The position numbers and the translations under genes are program-made. The notes beneath the pieces were generated by a model, which made no database searches, had not been told where the DNA came from, and was given only the letters and a program-made list of their open reading frames with translations. Shown piece after piece: positions 56,274-64,000 of a stretch of DNA of 64,000 nt (the first letter of the stretch is position 1; every line of letters begins with the position of its first letter). Source of the DNA: Candidatus Pelagisphaera phototrophica (GTDB lineage Bacteria > Verrucomicrobiota > Verrucomicrobiia > Opitutales > Opitutaceae); contig NZ_CP076039.1 of the NCBI RefSeq assembly GCF_014529625.1, positions 992,001 to 1,056,000 on the forward strand, in the 5' to 3' direction.

Positions 56274-57086
56274 TTAGACTGGTTTGGGTCTGGTGAATCG
56301 ACGCAGGCATCTCATGAACTTGCGCAAGATGGAGCGCAGTTTACCGCTATCCCCTTGTTCTGCATGTTCGACTCTCCCAGGCCAAGCGCGTCTGGGTGGC
56401 CACGCGCTCTCATATTCATTGATTTTTTCAGGCATGCTACCATGGGAGTGCCAAATTCGAACATCACCACTTATAAATTCTCCAAAACCGCGATAATTAT
56501 ATGATATGGAAAGTGTGTACGGGTTGAATTCGAGCTGCTCCATCGCCAAAGTGAAAAAGGGTTGATCATTCGTAAACTCATCTTGATATGAGCGCCCAAG
56601 CAGACCCCATTTTTTGAAAACCTCTTTCACCCTGGGTTTGTTCTTAAAGAAAATCACGCCCGTGTTGTATTGCAGCTGCCCGATCGTTGAAACACCCTCT
56701 TTCTTCATAACAAGGTCGAAGCCCCAAAAATGATCCAGACTGTAATGCGGCGCTGGACTAGCGGCTATTCCATGAATCTCGGCCTTTTTAAAACCAAGAG
56801 AAATATCTTCAACAATAACCGTATCACTATCGAGCAGTAAATACCCTGCATATGTATCTGGAAGATATTCATGTAATTCGGTTTTTCGAAGTAAGCCCTG
56901 TTGTTTGAATTCTGCCCTGATTACATGAGTAAATTGTCCATCATTATCGTCAATATGCGTATCCCCATCCGTAATCAAAACCTTATCATATCCAGCCAGA
57001 TATTTTTCACTCTTCGTAATGCAAGAGTATACTTCTTTGATGTATTGCTCCCCCCAGGTAAGGAAAACAACTGCGTATTGATTCAT
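56274..57086 (-). CDS. GT-A glycosyltransferase (GT8-like)
   Basis: 270-residue glycosyltransferase. The N-terminus (YAVVFLTWGEQYIKEVYSCI) and DKVLITDGDTHIDDN form a Rossmann-like start. The metal-binding DxD is Asp86-Ser-Asp88 in GYLLLDSDTVIVEDISLGF. YNTGVIFFKNKPRVKEVFKK and DEFTNDQPFFTLAMEQ are the acceptor-side blocks common in GT8 and related nucleotide-diphospho-sugar transferases. No membrane segment. It lies between two copies of the IS-end repeat. Confidence 0.7.
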   Translation of the reverse strand: MNQYAVVFLTWGEQYIKEVYSCITKSEKYLAGYDKVLITDGDTHIDDNDGQFTHVIRAEFKQQGLLRKTELHEYLPDTYAGYLLLDSDTVIVEDISLGFKKAEIHGIAASPAPHYSLDHFWGFDLVMKKEGVSTIGQLQYNTGVIFFKNKPRVKEVFKKWGLLGRSYQDEFTNDQPFFTLAMEQLEFNPYTLSISYNYRGFGEFISGDVRIWHSHGSMPEKINEYESAWPPRRAWPGRVEHAEQGDSGKLRSILRKFMRCLRRFTRPKPV

Positions 57087-57167
57087 GATTAGTGTTAACG
57101 GCTATAAGTTTTTATAATAGCTTAGCATAGAAAAATGCTATGAACTACGTTGCTTTTTCAGCATCAA

Positions 57168-57407
57168 TCATGACAGAGGATAATCCAACCGGCACAAATC
57201 GTCAGCGAGAACTTCATTGAAAAGCTTTTGCTGCTTTTTGCTCAGCCCTTCTCGCCACTGCTCTTTTTTTCCTGCTTTCATGAAATTTGCCCGGTAAGTT
57301 TCTCCCATCTTTTCAAACTTTTCTTTCTTCCTCTTGAAAGACTGTTTTTCAATGGCCTCTGATATTTGCCGGTCGTCTCTCTCTACCCCAAGAAAGAGGT
57401 GATTCAA
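57168..57407 (-). pseudogene. sulfotransferase C-terminal remnant
   Basis: 79 codons: AIEKQSFKRKKEKFEKMGET and KKEQWREGLSKKQQKLFNEV, the pattern of the C-terminal end of carbohydrate sulfotransferases (the GxWxxxL..EQ..F element). No PAPS-binding part is found upstream; 57408-57720 is closed in all frames beyond short pieces. Confidence 0.5.
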
Positions 57408-57721
57408 TGTTCAAAAAGGAGATTCAACATACAACTGAGTCAATACTTAATTGGCGTCATTCTGAGCCGTTTGCATAATTGGCCATATACGCTGCTCGTG
57501 AGGATGAACCTGCTCATTCCATTGGGAAGAGACCATTGGATACCGCAAATTCACTATTTCAAGTACTCATCTAACACCCCCCCAAAAAATCCAAGTCATT
57601 CCCTTTGAATCATTGCAGCAAGGGGTATCCGAACTTTTGGGAAGACAAGTAACCCTTCCCCGGATTAACGAGCAATCCACTGCCTTCAAGCACAGCTCAA
57701 CTTCCATAGGCTCCATTAAGT

Positions 57722-57791
57722 TGATAGGATATTCAATTGTTCCGATATGATTCAGAGGGGAGGGTCAGAAGTTGGTTTTGCGTTATCAAGT
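57722..57791 (+). repeat. 70-bp IS-end repeat, copy 4
   Basis: Direct repeat of 56150-56219 with a handful of substitutions; forms the left boundary of the IS-like unit. Confidence 0.7.
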
Positions 57792-57873
57792 TATAAACTC
57801 CGTGGATTATTTAGGACAGCAAGGCTTTATTTCGTTAGTGATGGTGCCAATTGCACATGGGCGTTAGGCCCAA

Positions 57874-58706
57874 TTAGGATTCAAAGGTGTTGATTATCCT
57901 AGATATTGCGTTTGTTACGAACCGTGAGAGCTGAGAACGCGTTTTGTTTTGAAATGAATAGGGGACTTCATTTTTACTAAGGTACTTCAATGTTTTTTTA
58001 TAACTTGGAATCATTTTCCGAATATCTGTTGACTTAGTCACCCCCTTTTTTAGGCGAAGTTGAGCAAAGCTTACTTTTTCATCAAGGGCTCCATATATGC
58101 CCATACTGCTAAAGATATACTCTATGTATGTTTTTCGAGACATCTCACACTCTTGATATAATTGTTCAAATTCAATGAGTAGAGGCGATGATTTTTTTGA
58201 ATATGCTTGTACATAGTTTCACTGAGGTGCTGGTCCGATTGCATTTTTCTACGGCAGGCATGATCATTTGGAATTGTGAGCTTCTTCTCACGATTTAGAT
58301 AAGGAGCATAGCGGGCCGATTGTTTCGGTCCCCACACATTTTTAGCTTGCGAGAGAATAAGGGACATTGTTCGAGCTGCTTGATTCGACCGGTACAGAAA
58401 TATTTGATTATAACCGAGCAGTTGAGTTGCTTTAAGTATATTCAGATTTATCTGTTCTGGAATAATTTCAAAGCAGTGTTTGATATTCGGTTTGTTTTTT
58501 AAAATCTGATAAATTTTATCGACGGTACTTTCTTCACCTGCGTGGTATTTATGGGTGATGTAACCATACACTCTATTTTTATTGAAGGGTTCATGCTCCA
58601 GTGAAGGGTAGGATGAGAGGTTATCTAAAAGGCTCGTGAAGCTTGTGCCTCCAGTACGCCGTATTGTCCAAATGATGTAGGGAGGCATTAGGTTATTTTT
58701 TTCCAT
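57874..58706 (-). pseudogene. sulfotransferase (LPS/Nod-type) with a frameshift
   Basis: The first reading frame (58706 to about 58192) starts MEKNNLMPPYIIWTIRRTGG and contains the PAPS 5'-phosphosulfate-binding region IRRTGGTSF near residue 15, ICFEIIPEQ-like block KHCFEIIPEQINLNIL, and IFLYRSNQAARTMSLILSQA (3'-phosphate block). The coherent sequence then continues in another frame, LLIEFEQLYQECEMSRKTYI, to the stop at 57874. The shift falls in a T7 run (A7 on the coding strand) at 58192-58198. The joined product would be about 275 residues, like NodH/Stf0-type enzymes. It could be a sequencing indel, phase-variable tract, or real mutation. Confidence 0.7.
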
Positions 58707-58773
58707 TGTGACCTTCCCCTCAAATTTCCTTCAGAGAGTGTATAAATTATTGGTATGCTAGTTATGCTGCTTT

Positions 58774-59395
58774 TTAAAGGTTGTAGAGTAGCTCTTGAAA
58801 CTGCACTGGTGATAGATTGCCTAGTGATGCGTGCTTGCACCTTGAGTTGTAGAAGCCCTCGATATGTTGGAAAATGGCTACTAGGGCTTCACGCCGAGTT
58901 TCAAAATAGCCGCTATCTGGCATTAGTTCGCGCTTGAGAGAGCAAAAGAAGCTTTCACAGCAGGCATTGTCATAGCAGTTACCTTTGCCAGACATCGACT
59001 GATCCATACCCCACCTCTCAAGCTGGTTTCGTAATTTGTGGCTGGTGTATTGAGTGCTTCGATCCGCGTGGAACCTGGTTGATTTCGTATCTAACACTCA
59101 ATCCGATACCCCTTGCTCCAAGCTCCTCGTTACTATTTCTGCTGGCATAGCAGAAGCTGTCTGATGGCCAATGATTGTGCGTGAGAAGAGATCCATAACA
59201 ACAGCAAGATAGAGCCAGCCTTCTTTGGTTCTAATGTAGGTGATATCCGCGACTAGAGTCTCTCAAAACCTTGAAGCGTGCTGAGATTCTAGTTTGTTGG
59301 CACTATGCTTTGCGGCATGATCTACCTTGGTTGTTTTGGGTTTAATAGGCTTTGCCCTTCGCTAGGCAGAGGCTGGGATAAGAGCTTCTTCAGAA
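58774..59395 (-). pseudogene. IS3-family OrfB transposase remnant
   Basis: The DDE domain is recognisable: LVADITYIRTKEGWLYLAVV with MDLFSRTIIGHQTASAM (first Asp), then after an in-frame TGA near 59100 RFHADRSTQYTSHKLRNQLE (HSDRGxQY block, here HADRST) and SMSGKGNCYDNACCESFFCS with the catalytic Glu, ending RCKHASLGNLSPVQFQE. Another stop lies near 59262. OrfA and the N-terminal part of OrfB are lost. Inactive. Confidence 0.88.
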
Positions 59396-59674
59396 GTCCT
59401 TTGGGAAATAATTTTTTTGGGGAAAATCGGAACAATTGAATTTCCTATCAACAATCATAGACCCTCGCAGAACCGTGCGAATGGTTCTTTTGGCTTCCAA
59501 TCGTGAGAGTGCTTTTCGGATCGCTGCATCGCTACCGAGGTCCAAAAAATCATTTTTAGAAAATGCCCAACCCGTCTGGTTGCCATATATTCTCGATACA
59601 AGCTTATTATCAATCGATTGCATCCTTATAAGGTAGACTATTTTGTCACAATTAGAGGGGTATTTGTGTGACAA
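59390..59674 (-). pseudogene. AbiEi/DUF6088-like antitoxin N-terminal fragment cut by an IS end
   Basis: Starts SHKYPSNCDKIVYLIRM; the core LVSRIYGNQTGWAFSKNDFL and DLGSDAAIRKALSRLEAKRT, IRTVLRGSMI match the winged-helix N-terminus of DUF6088/AbiEi-type antitoxins (GWAFTPxDFLDLGSR..V.KALSRL...G.IRRL.RGLYDYP). From residue 75 the frame is the IS end itself (IVDRKFNCSDF), so the native gene is interrupted at 59450. No toxin partner is visible. Confidence 0.75.
59424..59450 (-). repeat. IS-end-like sequence, copy 5 (inverted)
   Basis: Read on the minus strand from 59450: TGATAGGAAATTCAATTG then TTCCGATTT. Inverted relative to copies 3 and 4 and adjacent to the OrfB remnant, so it marks the other terminus of the element. 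Confidence 0.7.
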
Positions 59675-59888
59675 AATTTAGTGCCGAAAAAGGGTTCGAA
59701 CGCAAATTATCAAGATTTTATTACGTTCCGTATTCGTTGCGTTGGCGCAGACTGCGATGAACGAGTCTTCGTTCTTGATGCGGCATACGGTGCACTTGCG
59801 AGGTCCTTTGGGTTGTGGAATTGCTTCCAGTCCCGAGGAAGAAGTTTGAAGTTTGAAAAAAAAGGAGGGGCGTGGGGGCGACGTGGCA

Positions 59889-59937
59889 CGGCGACGGAGC
59901 ACCGTGGCTACAACAGAGCGGCGACGGAGCACCGTGG
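59889..59937 (+). repeat. 19-bp direct repeat, 30-bp period
   Basis: CGGCGACGGAGCACCGTGG occurs at 59889-59907 and again at 59919-59937. It is GC-rich within an AT-rich region and contains an imperfect palindrome (CGGAGCACCG). It lies just upstream of a glycosyltransferase start and is probably an intergenic REP-type repeat. Confidence 0.6.
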
Positions 59938-59981
59938 ATAAAAAATTTGACATCGGACGTGGAGGACTGGTTCATGCCAAC

Positions 59982-60980
59982 ATGTATAAAGGCTTTCGCG
60001 TGATCTGTGTCACTCCTGCCGGGAGGAGGAGATACATGAAACTATTAGCCCCTTATATTTTATCGGCCGCGGAAGTGGATCGTTGGGATGTATGGGTTAA
60101 CACGGTCGACACTGATGATATTCAATTTATTGATAACCTTGCCAGTGAATTTGATAAAGTTAACCCTATCCGAAAAGAAGATGGAGTGATCAATGGATTT
60201 AAAACCATCGGATGGTTTTTTTGCACCGCTACAGAATCCAACACCATCTATATACGATTTGATGATGACATCGTTTGGATTCAAGATGGTTTCTTTGAAA
60301 CATTCTTGGACTATCGAATTAATAATCCCGATCACTTTCTAGTATTTCCGATCATCATCAATAATGCGATCGGCACGCACTTACTGCAACAGTACAAATT
60401 TTTCAGCTACCCTCAATACATAACGGCGCACGTATATGACGACTGGGGATGGCGTTCTCCTGAATTTGCCCTAAAATTGCACGAATGGTTTTTTGAGCAG
60501 TTGAAAAATGACAATATAAATTCAATTAAATTCAACTCAACTCTCATTTCATTGAATAGAATGTCTATTAACTGTATGTCATGGATGGGAGATGAATTTT
60601 CAAAATTTGATGGATCCGTGACTGAAGAGGAGGAAGACTTTTTAACGGTTATAAAACCAAGAGAAATGCAAAAAACGAACTCCATTTGCGGAAACACAAT
60701 CGTTTCTCATTTTGCGTTTGGCACTCAACGGGAGTTATTGGACCGCAGTGATCTTTTGCAACGCTATGAATTATTGATTGAATCTAATAGTAGTCATGAA
60801 ATCGCAACTATACTCAATATCCTGAAGAAAATATCTCCTAAACAGTCTGAGCCTGAATCTAAAATGGGATTGAAGGAACGACTCAAAGCATGGAGTAGAG
60901 TAATCCCCCTACCTTGGCTAACTTGGATATCCTTGGGAGAATGTTATCGGAAATTCAAACATCTAAGGTTTAAAAATTAA
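59982..60980 (+). CDS. putative glycosyltransferase with DDD motif
   Basis: 332 residues from the ATG at 59982 (MYKGFRVICVTPAGRRRYMK). The open frame extends 43 codons upstream but through the GC-rich repeat, which does not look like protein. IYIRFDDDIVWI (Asp94-Asp95-Asp96) is a GT-A metal/nucleotide-sugar motif. The later HVYDDWGWRSPEFALKLHEW and NSICGNTIVSHFAFGTQREL are unassigned. Cytosolic; family not securely identified. It sits in the glycan island, plus strand, followed by a GT90-like gene. Confidence 0.6.
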   Translation: MYKGFRVICVTPAGRRRYMKLLAPYILSAAEVDRWDVWVNTVDTDDIQFIDNLASEFDKVNPIRKEDGVINGFKTIGWFFCTATESNTIYIRFDDDIVWIQDGFFETFLDYRINNPDHFLVFPIIINNAIGTHLLQQYKFFSYPQYITAHVYDDWGWRSPEFALKLHEWFFEQLKNDNINSIKFNSTLISLNRMSINCMSWMGDEFSKFDGSVTEEEEDFLTVIKPREMQKTNSICGNTIVSHFAFGTQRELLDRSDLLQRYELLIESNSSHEIATILNILKKISPKQSEPESKMGLKERLKAWSRVIPLPWLTWISLGECYRKFKHLRFKN

Positions 60981-61074
60981 TCTTTCTCTAAGAAGCGAAT
61001 TCCTATCAGTAAAATGAAAACTCCCTTATTTTTGGCTTGATCCAATCGGTGGGGTTGCAAATGTTGCTCTTATA

Positions 61075-61992
61075 ATGAGGATGATAAAAAAGTGCGTAAA
61101 GAAATTGCTGATTAAAAATCGTTTTCGAATCGCTTACTCGCATATTCCTGATAGTTCTAATTTTCTAACTTATAAAAAAAACAGGGCTAGAAGAAAAACA
61201 AGAATCTATAGTAATTGGGATTTCAGGGCTGAATCATATATTCATTTACTGGATGAAACTATCAATTTCTGTGAAGAGTTAAGGGGGAGGAATTTTGACA
61301 TAAGGTTATTTGCATCTGATAAACCGCCAGCCAAAGAGTATTGTAGTGAGCGTTCTATTAACTTGTGTTCTATAGGAGAATGCGGGCATCAGCATTACAG
61401 GCTATTTTCAGATTTTGTATTTGATAGATGGCCAGAAACTGGGATTGATGACTATAGTGTGTTTACTAAAGAGCTCAGTGAAACTAAAGAGCGTTCAATT
61501 ACAAATGAGAAGCTATTTTGGATAGGAGCTAATTTATGCAAATCAAGGGAGAAAGCTTATGAGATTTCAAAGGGTAATGATTTACTAGACATTAACTTTA
61601 TCGATTGGAGCAAGGTTGACCCATTAACTGGGAAGCCTATTGGCTTCCAGGAAATGAGTGATTTAGCGCAGAATTTAGCGTTACTTGATCTGGAAGGAGT
61701 TGGTTATTCTGGTAGAACAAAGCTTCTTTTATTTATTGGGAGGCCAGTTGTTATACAACAACCAAAATACAAGGAATTTTGGTTTGATGATCTAGAACCT
61801 TGGGTAAATTACATTCCATTAAAGCATGACTTATCGGACTTGAGTGAAATAGCATCATGGATTAAGAGCAATTCACTTGAAGCTCTGAAGATTGGTGAAA
61901 AAGGAAGGGCTTTTGCTATTGAAAATCTAAGTAGAGAGAAGGCTATCGAATATAACCGAGAAACTCTATTGAATATATTGGGTGATCTATAG
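61075..61992 (+). CDS. GT90 (CAP10/LpsA-like) glycosyltransferase
   Basis: 305 residues. The C-terminal half carries the family signature LLDLEGVGYSGRTKLLLFIG, RPVVIQQPKYKEFWFDDLEP and WVNYIPLKHDLSDL, as in LPS core glycosyltransferase LpsA and CAP10 proteins. KLFWIGANLCKSREKAYEIS is the preceding donor-site strand. Strongly AT-rich codon usage compared with the first 50 kb, suggesting acquisition. The next ORF begins 2 bp after its stop. Confidence 0.75.
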   Translation: MRMIKKCVKKLLIKNRFRIAYSHIPDSSNFLTYKKNRARRKTRIYSNWDFRAESYIHLLDETINFCEELRGRNFDIRLFASDKPPAKEYCSERSINLCSIGECGHQHYRLFSDFVFDRWPETGIDDYSVFTKELSETKERSITNEKLFWIGANLCKSREKAYEISKGNDLLDINFIDWSKVDPLTGKPIGFQEMSDLAQNLALLDLEGVGYSGRTKLLLFIGRPVVIQQPKYKEFWFDDLEPWVNYIPLKHDLSDLSEIASWIKSNSLEALKIGEKGRAFAIENLSREKAIEYNRETLLNILGDL

Positions 61993-61994
61993 TT

Positions 61995-62360
61995 ATGGAA
62001 AATTTGATAATCATAGCGACTGGAGATAAAGGACCTCAGGATATTTGGTATGATGTTGAGAGGGAGTACGATATTTGTATTGTTGATTACACAGAAGAGC
62101 GAGCTCTCGAAGATGAAAATTTGTTTGACTACTATTTCGATAAAAGAAGACCGTAATGGTATCTGTTGAAGTATTCAATTATTGAATTAGGCGATACGTT
62201 TAAGGAATATAAGTATGTATGTTTTCCGGATGACGATCTCTACATTACTCCAACTAACATGAGTGCTTTATTCCGTATTATGAAAGAGCAGAATTTTAAA
62301 ATTGCTCAACCAGCACTCACACCAGGAAGTTATTATTCTTATGAAAGCTTCAATAAATAA
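61995..62360 (+). pseudogene. DUF707-like glycan biosynthesis protein with nonsense codon
   Basis: ATG at 61995 gives ENLIIIATGDKGPQDIWYDV and EREYDICIVDY to an in-frame TAA at 62154-62156. The same frame continues with WYLLKYSIIELGDTFKEYKY, VCFPDDDLYITPTNMSALF and ends at about 62360 before the domain is complete. The CFPDDDL block is typical of DUF707. A nonsense mutation and a 3' truncation are therefore both present. Confidence 0.65.
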
Positions 62361-62483
62361 GCCTTGTCAACCTTGAGAGGAAGCAAAGTTCCGGACAACT
62401 CTGGAAGTCTAGTTGGAGACTTTTGCTGTCACTCAAATTGTACTGATTTTTAAAACTTTACAGAAGATTTTAAAAGTAACACC

Positions 62484-63296
62484 CTAATCCCATAAAATTT
62501 TTTTTATGAACCTATTATTTATAATAGCAAGTCTTTTTTTTAGGATAGCAAGTCCCATAATATATATTATTTTAGAAAAACCTATTTTTTTTCCTTTAGA
62601 TTCAGTTGTCGCGTGAATATCTATCCAACCAAGTTTTTCTATTGCTAATAAAATTAATAAAGAATCCCTATCATACCAATTTCCGTTTATATCATTGCCA
62701 AATGGTCCAGCCGAATGAAAAGGAAAATTGTAATAAATATACCTATTCAAATATTTTGAGAAAATTTTCGTTTTCCCATAAGTATCACTAACACTACAAC
62801 CTTTAACAAGTTTAAAAGACTTATATCCAAATTTCTCAGACAAGGTACAAAGAATATCTAATTGATGGCTTTCTGCAGAAATATATTTAGGCTTGTATTT
62901 AGCCTCATGCAGTTGCAAAAGGAATATTTTATCAGCACCTTCAATATCAATTTTTATATAGTCAGGTTTACCATATTTTTCTAAAAGGTCATTGCATGAA
63001 ATAGTCTTTATTTTAATTTGCTCCCAGTTGTCTAAATTCTTATTACTTGGAGGAAAGATACTTGATATAACATGACTTATTTTAGAAATATAAAAATTTG
63101 TTTTTTCTTCATTAGAATCAGTAATAACTGCATTTTCAATAAATAATCTTTTATCTCTGATTTCCGATTTGAATCTTTTGGAAATTATTTCGCATAAATT
63201 AGGATTTGCCTCAACAGCAACAACTATATCAGACTTATGGAGATAATATGGAATGTCATCACCATTATTACTACCGATGTCAAAAATTAATTTCAT
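62484..63296 (-). CDS. FkbM-family methyltransferase
   Basis: SAM-dependent methyltransferase, 270 residues. Motif I IFDIGSNNGDDIPYYLH; VVAVEANPNLCEIISKRF; the FkbM block PDYIKIDIEGADKIFLLQLH; YISAESHQLDILCTLSEKFG. It probably methylates a sugar hydroxyl in surface polysaccharide. The C-terminal 70 residues (IIYIMGLAILKKRLAIINNR) are Lys-rich and hydrophobic. Among the most AT-rich genes in the window. Confidence 0.83.
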   Translation of the reverse strand: MKLIFDIGSNNGDDIPYYLHKSDIVVAVEANPNLCEIISKRFKSEIRDKRLFIENAVITDSNEEKTNFYISKISHVISSIFPPSNKNLDNWEQIKIKTISCNDLLEKYGKPDYIKIDIEGADKIFLLQLHEAKYKPKYISAESHQLDILCTLSEKFGYKSFKLVKGCSVSDTYGKTKIFSKYLNRYIYYNFPFHSAGPFGNDINGNWYDRDSLLILLAIEKLGWIDIHATTESKGKKIGFSKIIYIMGLAILKKRLAIINNRFIKKILWD

Positions 63297-63610
63297 CTTC
63301 TCTTTTGATATATATAAGTTGGGAAAACACTCAAAACTTTTATCAAGACTATGATATGGTTACTATAATATATTGATAAATAATTAAAATATGCTTTGTG
63401 TGAGTATATTCACGAGTCTTTCTCAATAGAACCCAGAGGAGTCCATTTTCCATAGACTCGCAAGTGTTTCTCGTGGCTGTGACCAAGAAGTTAGGCTGCT
63501 GTTCTTGTATCTAATTTGCTCATATAGTCTTGGTGGGTATGCAGTCTCTAACAGTAACCATGCCTGAAAGAATAAACTTTTACATCCTTTTGCTTACTTA
63601 ATTTATTCAC
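63297..63610. other. non-coding region
   Basis: No protein-like frame. AT-rich at the left, less so toward 63420-63560. Nothing recognised before the IS-end sequence at 63611. Confidence 0.4.
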
Positions 63611-63627
63611 AATTGAATTTCCTATCA
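63611..63627 (-). repeat. IS-end-like sequence, copy 6 (inverted)
   Basis: Read on the minus strand from 63627: TGATAGGAAATTCAATTG, then diverging (TGAATAAATT). It lies 16 bp beyond the stop of the sulfotransferase at the window edge and is inverted relative to the copy at 52522. Confidence 0.55.
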
Positions 63628-63643
63628 ACAATTCTTGTACAAA

Positions 63644-64000
63644 TTAAAATCTGTAATCAAATTTATCGAGAATAAGCCGTTCGCGACTCTCGACGATTTC
63701 AAGACACTCTTGGTCATAGTAGTATGCCAAATCTCGCCCCCGTGATGAGGTGTTTCTCCTAGACATGGAGAAAAGCTTCTCTTCAATTCCTCGGGGATCT
63801 TTTAGTTTAAGTTTTGTAATAATATCCACAAGATCGATCTCAAGAGATTCTTGCCTAATAAAGTGGTCGACATGGAGATTGTGTTTTTCAAACTCCTTGA
63901 TCTGTCTATCTGTCCTCAAAGAAGTGAACTTGTCGTTTGTATCTACCGTAGAACAGAATAGTTTTAGGTAACGAAAAGTCATCAGTCCGACGAATCCACA
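63644..64000 (-). CDS. sulfotransferase, C-terminal part (gene continues beyond window)
   Basis: In-frame codons run to the window edge (CGFVGLMTFRYLKLFCST), so the start lies outside. Visible: LHVDHFIRQESLEIDLVDII and SSRGRDLAYYYDQECLEIVE, then SRERLILDKFDYRF at the end. This is the C-terminal pattern of the sulfotransferase family 2-like proteins (DHFIRQE..E.DL...YYD.....V......D...F.YRF). Probably sulfates a surface glycan, in keeping with the two other sulfotransferase loci nearby. Confidence 0.7.
   Translation of the reverse strand, partial: CGFVGLMTFRYLKLFCSTVDTNDKFTSLRTDRQIKEFEKHNLHVDHFIRQESLEIDLVDIITKLKLKDPRGIEEKLFSMSRRNTSSRGRDLAYYYDQECLEIVESRERLILDKFDYRF

Larger units (their letters stand above)
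57722..59450 (-). mobile_element. IS3-like element or composite carrying a sulfotransferase gene
   Basis: Bounded by inverted ends: TGATAGGATATTCAATTG at 57722 and TGATAGGAAATTCAATTG on the opposite strand ending at 59450, both continuing with TTCCGAT. Inside are a sulfotransferase gene and an IS3 OrfB remnant; OrfA is missing. No matching target duplication is seen (flanks AAGT and ACAA), so the unit may be a hybrid of two insertions and not one transposed element. Confidence 0.55.

Noticed and set aside
59853-59981. Extended N-terminus of the glycosyltransferase starting at 59853
   Set aside because: The extra 43 codons are made of a GC-rich direct repeat giving RRRST repeats, not protein-like; the ATG at 59982 gives a normal beta-strand start.

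Overview
The window looks like a chromosomal segment of a marine, polysaccharide-degrading member of the PVC group, most probably Verrucomicrobiota (Opitutae-like). The evidence is the paired families typical of Planctomycetes and Verrucomicrobia (DUF1549/DUF1553 with DUF1501, DUF1592 with DUF1552, all with planctomycete-type cytochrome c motifs), seven full-length secreted sulfatases plus two broken ones, Tat-exported enolase-superfamily dehydratases, and a CdaA-type diadenylate cyclase. No rRNA, convincing tRNA or CRISPR array is visible.

Layout. 0.5-10 kb: a decayed BNR/sialidase-like gene, purL, a remnant of a second purL 3' end, a small beta-propeller gene, and glcF-glcE-glcD (glycolate oxidase, minus strand). 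10.5-36 kb: a carbohydrate/sulfate-ester region with five intact sulfatases, an aldo/keto reductase, a PQQ-like propeller, a galactonate-dehydratase-like enzyme, a gluconolactonase, an Nramp-like transporter, an unrecognised TIM-barrel-like protein, and both DUF1549/1501-type and DUF1592/1552-type gene pairs. 36.6-41.3 kb: a fused CdaA-YbbR diadenylate cyclase beside a stretch of decaying gene fragments, then a second enolase-superfamily gene.

42-52.5 kb: nine genes in a row on the minus strand. The promoter-proximal five (DASS transporter, extradiol dioxygenase, GalB-like hydratase, RraA-type aldolase, PrpF/GalD-type tautomerase) reconstitute the complete gallate meta-cleavage route to pyruvate and oxaloacetate. 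The ring-opening enzyme is a catechol-2,3-dioxygenase-type (VOC fold) protein instead of the LigB-type GalA known from Pseudomonas. They are followed by sulfatase, secreted esterase, sulfatase and NIPSNAP genes, suggesting use of sulfated or esterified polyphenols. This is the most interesting system in the window.

52.5-64 kb: a visibly AT-rich surface-glycan island (GDP-mannose-3,5-epimerase-like enzyme, several glycosyltransferases, sulfotransferases, FkbM methyltransferase). It is littered with IS3-family remnants and with copies of one IS-end sequence (TGATAGGAAATTCAATTG) that cut into neighbouring genes. An outward pair of these ends, at 52.52 and 63.63 kb, brackets the island.

Across the window there are more than a dozen pseudogenes or fragments, consistent with ongoing genome erosion, perhaps host association; that last point is inference only.
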